DNA from: Streptomyces mirabilis
Lineage (GTDB): Bacteria; Actinomycetota; Actinomycetes; Streptomycetales; Streptomycetaceae
Reading direction: 5' to 3'
NCBI RefSeq assembly: GCF_018310535.1
Contig: NZ_CP074102.1
Span: forward strand, 930,001 to 994,000
DNA length: 64,000 bases
This document shows, piece by piece, positions 61,241-64,000 of this stretch (position 1 is its first letter; each line of letters begins with the position of its first letter). The notes below the pieces were generated by a model. It searched no databases and was not told where the DNA came from. It was given only the letters and a program-made list of their open reading frames with translations. Made by a program: the position numbers and the translations under genes.

Positions 61241-61749
61241 CGTCGCGCCTCCCGTCGGCGCAGCAGGGTGTGCGTGACCCGGTCCTGGACGTCGTCGCCG
61301 GAGGACTCGTCGCTGCGCAGCCAACGGTCGATGATCCGGCTCTGGACGAGCGAAGCGAGGAGTTCGGTGTCGCGTTCCTCGGCCTCGTCGTACTTGGTCC
61401 GCCCCAGCATCATCTGCACGACCGCTGGGTCCATGGTGGTGATGAGAGCCGGCGCCAGGGCGGACAGAGGGCGGGACTCATGGTGCCCGAGCAGCAGGTG
61501 GCTGAACTCGTGAGCGATGATGTGATCTTGGTGCAGAGGGCTGGTCCGCGGGTCGTAGAACACATAGACGGCACTCTCGGTGACGGCACATGCCCCGCAG
61601 ACCGACGGCGCCTGCTCTTGCGGCTCCAGAATTACCTCGCGGCCGGTGCGACGGGAGATCTCGTCCCGTAGGTCGCGGACGCTTGTGACGTGGGGGAGGT
61701 CCAACTCGGCCAGGAGATCCCCCTGGCGTCGCCTACGTACAGACCACAT
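61237..61749 (-). CDS. ImmA/IrrE-type metallopeptidase
   Basis: Zinc protease of 170 residues with HEFSHLLLGHH (HExxH, about 80-90) and the downstream DTELLASLVQSR helix holding the third ligand. ImmA/IrrE peptidases cleave partner XRE repressors on a signal, and an XRE gene lies immediately upstream. AAGGAACGAG precedes the ATG. The pair probably controls this operon. Confidence 0.87.
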   Translation of the reverse strand: MWSVRRRRQGDLLAELDLPHVTSVRDLRDEISRRTGREVILEPQEQAPSVCGACAVTESAVYVFYDPRTSPLHQDHIIAHEFSHLLLGHHESRPLSALAPALITTMDPAVVQMMLGRTKYDEAEERDTELLASLVQSRIIDRWLRSDESSGDDVQDRVTHTLLRRREARR

Positions 61750-61791
61750 TCTCGTTCCTTGCTCATTTCCTGAACTGCAGCCAGAAGTCGG

Positions 61792-62232
61792 CTAGTTGGA
61801 GGGCGGAAGCCCCTCCATCTTTCGCACGCCGTCCACGAGACCGAGAACCGCGTCCTTCCCGTCCGCCGAGACATCGGAGAGGCGAAGAAGAACGTTTTTG
61901 ATCTTCGAATCGCGGAGCAATTCCAGCAACTTCAGCTCCTGCGCAGTCTTTTCGGCGACTTCATCGTCGAACCAGTAGGCGGCAGGAACACCGAAAAACG
62001 TTGCGAGCGCTTCGAGATGACGCATCGTCGGATTATCGCGGCGTCCGGTGCGCAGCATCCACAGATAGGTGGACGTCACCGTTTCAAGCCCTCGCGCGGC
62101 CATCAGCTCGGCCACCTCGGCATTGCTGTACGGGCCGCGATCAGGCGGGTGCACCACGTCAAACAGGCGGTTGAGCCGCTCGCTGAGCTTCCGCGCGCGC
62201 GGACTCATCGGCTCCTTTGTCAACTCTTTCAT
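61792..62232 (-). CDS. XRE-family regulator (partner of ImmA/IrrE)
   Basis: A 146-residue DNA-binding protein. The helix-turn-helix lies at about 38-85 (YSNAEVAELMAARGLETVTS, TYLWMLRTGRRDNPTMRHLE) with the ALATFFGVPAAYWFDD ending common to repressors paired with ImmA. The C-terminal helices (EKTAQELKLLELLRDSKIKN) likely form the cleavage or dimer region. AAAGGA precedes the ATG. It begins the reverse operon. Confidence 0.87.
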   Translation of the reverse strand: MKELTKEPMSPRARKLSERLNRLFDVVHPPDRGPYSNAEVAELMAARGLETVTSTYLWMLRTGRRDNPTMRHLEALATFFGVPAAYWFDDEVAEKTAQELKLLELLRDSKIKNVLLRLSDVSADGKDAVLGLVDGVRKMEGLPPSN

Positions 62233-63115
62233 GATCCTTTCCGGGACGCGGGTTCATTCGGGTTGAGCCACTGTACTCCACCATTAACACCAGTTGACGC
62301 ACCGATCCTGAATATGGATAGTTCTTTCTCACCAGCACGTTTCCGCGTTTACGCGCGCCTCCTCGGTCGGCCCGTTCGTGCTTACCGGCAGAGGCGCACT
62401 GGCCGACGTGACGCGTGCCATATTCACCCGGCGACATGCGTCGCGTCTGGGGCTGCAGGGTGTTTTTGATCTTCGAGCGGAAGGTGCAGGGGCGGCGGTG
62501 GGAGCACTCAATCCACTTCGCAATGGCAGTGCGGCCAATTCCGCGCGCCCATTCTATTTCGGACATTCTGGCGCACTTCGCAAGTTCCGGGCAACCGTGA
62601 CCATGGACCACCCGAAGGCTTTGCCGCAGACCGCGCCGCCAACCGCGAGCGATTACGAGAGCTTTTCGCGTCGTCACGCTCTGCGACTAGTACAGAGATT
62701 AAGAACCAACTCTGGATCTTGACACGGGTCCGTGCGTATGTTCGTCGTCCCCGGGCAGCCCGCCCGGCGCCACGAACATGAGGAGCACGGCAGGTACCGA
62801 CCAGACCGTGTAGGTCCACATACAGCGGCGGCGCCCGAGAGCGGTAACTCCCGGACGCCGAACGCTCAGCGGCATAACCCGCCCCGGCAAGGGCGGAGAT
62901 TGCCCACCATCACCACGCTGATCCCTTCCACGGGGCGCTTCAGCATGGCAACACTGCAAAGGGGATTCTTGCATGCCTCCTGCCCTGCGCAAAAGGCCAA
63001 ACTGCCTGGCCTGCGCGGCAGCCGCCTCCGTCTCGGTGCCTTCCCGACCCGGGCTGGAGAACACCACCCCGGCCTCGGCAAACCGTCGGCCCCGCCTCGA
63101 GAGCGGGAGCAGCCG
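62233..63115. other. Intergenic region with no recognisable gene
   Basis: The stretch between the divergent XRE and winged-helix genes includes an A/T-richer part near 62250-62350. It also has the 15-mer GTTTTTGATCTTCGA at 62462-62476, which recurs inside the XRE gene at 61894-61908. Frames here, such as 62159-62677, show no family. Promoters for both flanking genes must lie here. Confidence 0.4.
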
Positions 63116-64000
63116 ATGAGCAGCGATGCCCGCGAGTGGGTGTGGGAGCACAGCTCCAGCCGGGGAACCGCACGCCTGGTCCTGCTGTCGATCGCCGACC
63201 GGGTGACCGACGAGCAGTGCGTCTCCTGGGCCTCCCTGACCAGCCTGGCCAAGCGCACGCGCGCCTCTGTATCCACGGTGCGCGAAGCCATCAGCCGACT
63301 CGTCGACGACGGTGAGCTGGAGCAGCTCGACGACCTCACCGGCCCACAGCGCAGCACGGTCTACCGCCTGCCCCTCGCCGCCAAGGCCGTCGCGCAGGCC
63401 CCGCGAGAGCAGCAGGAGGACAGCGACGCCGCGTCGCCCGACGAGTCCGAGGCCGCCTTGACACTCCGGATCTCGGCCCTGCGACGGTGCGGAATCCGCC
63501 CGCGAGAGGTACCGGAATCCCCCGCGAGGGTCCGGAAACCGGCAGTACCGGAAACCGGCAGGTCCCGACGGAAACCGGCACCTCGACGTACCGGAAACCG
63601 GCACAGCGATGTACCGGAAACCGGCACACAGAACCGTAGTGAACCGGAATTGAACCGTAGGTACAGCAGTGGTGGTGCCGCCGTCACCTCGGCTGCCGAG
63701 TGGCAGGTCGACCCAGCCACCCACGCCTGGACCCGCCAGCAGGGACACCTCGACCGCCTCGGCGAGGAGGGCCTGCAGGCAGCCGATGCGAAGTGGCGTG
63801 CCCACCGCGCCGACTTCAAGCCGCGGACCGCGGCTGCCTGGGCTGCCGACTGGCGCTCCTGGGTCGCCCGGGAGCACGCCCCGGGCCGCCCGAATCTCTA
63901 CGCCGTGCCCGGCCAGCGCCCCGCTCAGCCGGGCGGCATGACGCGGGCCGAGGCCCACACCGCCGCCCTCCTCGCCGCCCTCGAAGAGCCGACCGGAACG
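63116..64000 (+). CDS. Winged-helix protein of replication/plasmid type, cut by window edge
   Basis: The frame starts at ATG 63116 (GCGGGAGCAGCCG upstream gives GGGAG) and stays open to 64000. Residues 10-85 are a helix-turn-helix of the HTH_36 type: RLVLLSIADRVTDEQCVSWA, SLTSLAKRTRASVSTVREAI and SRLVDDGELEQLDD. The middle is disordered and its DNA carries an iteron-like array. The end (EEGLQAADAKWRAHRADFKP, AWAADWRSWVAREHAPGRP) is a second helical domain. This layout is typical of helix-turn-helix proteins on actinobacterial plasmids and ICEs. The C-terminus is off the window. Confidence 0.7.
   Translation, partial: MSSDAREWVWEHSSSRGTARLVLLSIADRVTDEQCVSWASLTSLAKRTRASVSTVREAISRLVDDGELEQLDDLTGPQRSTVYRLPLAAKAVAQAPREQQEDSDAASPDESEAALTLRISALRRCGIRPREVPESPARVRKPAVPETGRSRRKPAPRRTGNRHSDVPETGTQNRSEPELNRRYSSGGAAVTSAAEWQVDPATHAWTRQQGHLDRLGEEGLQAADAKWRAHRADFKPRTAAAWAADWRSWVAREHAPGRPNLYAVPGQRPAQPGGMTRAEAHTAALLAALEEPTGT
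63532..63626. repeat. Iteron-like array, CCGGAAACCGGCA x5
   Basis: Copies at 63532-63544, 63548-63560, 63568-63580 (ACGGAAACCGGCA), 63591-63603 and 63614-63626. Start-to-start spacing is 16, 20, 23 and 23 bp. The last two and the second extend to GTACCGGAAACCGGCA. Degenerate neighbours occur at 63511 (ACCGGAATCC) and 63641 (GAACCGGAAT). The array lies inside the coding region of the winged-helix gene. Confidence 0.7.

Noticed and set aside
62159..62677. 172-codon minus-strand frame upstream of the XRE gene
   Set aside because: It runs into the XRE gene and has no domain. The region is A/T-richer and looks like promoter DNA.
63532..63626. Short repeats as a CRISPR array
   Set aside because: Units are only 13 bp with 3-10 bp spacers, and they lie inside a coding frame. 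No cas gene is near.

Overview
The window is high-GC actinobacterial DNA and almost certainly Streptomyces. Codons end in G or C, GTG starts and 1-4 bp ATGA/GTGA overlaps are frequent, and it carries a conservon operon, Streptomyces-type NsdA-like and TPR-linked regulators, a DUF6415 protein, and rare TTA (bldA) codons in specialised genes. No rRNA, tRNA or CRISPR was found.

1-12.8 kb looks like conserved chromosome. It holds a small HTH regulator divergent from a methionine aminopeptidase, gamma-glutamyltransferase, a secreted CocE-type hydrolase, the gluABCD glutamate ABC transporter, exonuclease III, a metallo-beta-lactamase-fold hydrolase and a PcaD-PcaC fusion.

12.8-18.4 kb is a decayed island: a tyrosine integrase, an HNH endonuclease broken by an in-frame TGA, a scrambled IS1380 remnant, a complete IS630 copy sitting in the remnant of a HAD gene, a gamma-glutamylcyclotransferase gene broken by TAG, and a second HAD gene broken by TAG. 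From 18.4 to 26.4 kb there are regulators and housekeeping-like accessory genes: a phosphotransferase, two TPR-type regulators, an anti-sigma-like ATPase, a TsaA-type methyltransferase, a DUF6415 protein and a GH15 glucosidase.

26.4-42.8 kb is one forward-running block. It starts with a conservon (CvnA-D plus a GAF protein), then an acyl-CoA dehydrogenase, a LuxR-type regulator and three small accessory proteins. An FxLD-type lanthipeptide cluster follows: a 62-residue precursor, a stem-loop, a short LanB, LanC, a protein that fuses the LanB elimination domain to an isoaspartate-type methyltransferase, a helical-repeat protein and an ABC exporter.

42.9-58.5 kb continues in the same direction as a tightly coupled run of about 16 genes. 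The first part carries seven NUDIX domains in four proteins, one of them a triple-NUDIX chain, plus a kinase-VanX fusion. The second part is a probable small-molecule pathway: a radical SAM enzyme with an unusual CX2CX2C motif, an enolase-superfamily enzyme, a HAD phosphatase, a methyltransferase, two PhyH dioxygenases, a Sua5/YrdC enzyme, an aberrant phosphoketolase and a kinase. I recognise the families but not the pathway. This is the best candidate for an undescribed system here.

58.6-62.2 kb is a reverse operon: XRE regulator, ImmA/IrrE protease, a MAB_1171c-like membrane protein and an amidase. The window ends inside a winged-helix gene that contains an iteron-like array of CCGGAAACCGGCA repeats, suggesting a plasmid- or ICE-type replication module at the right edge.
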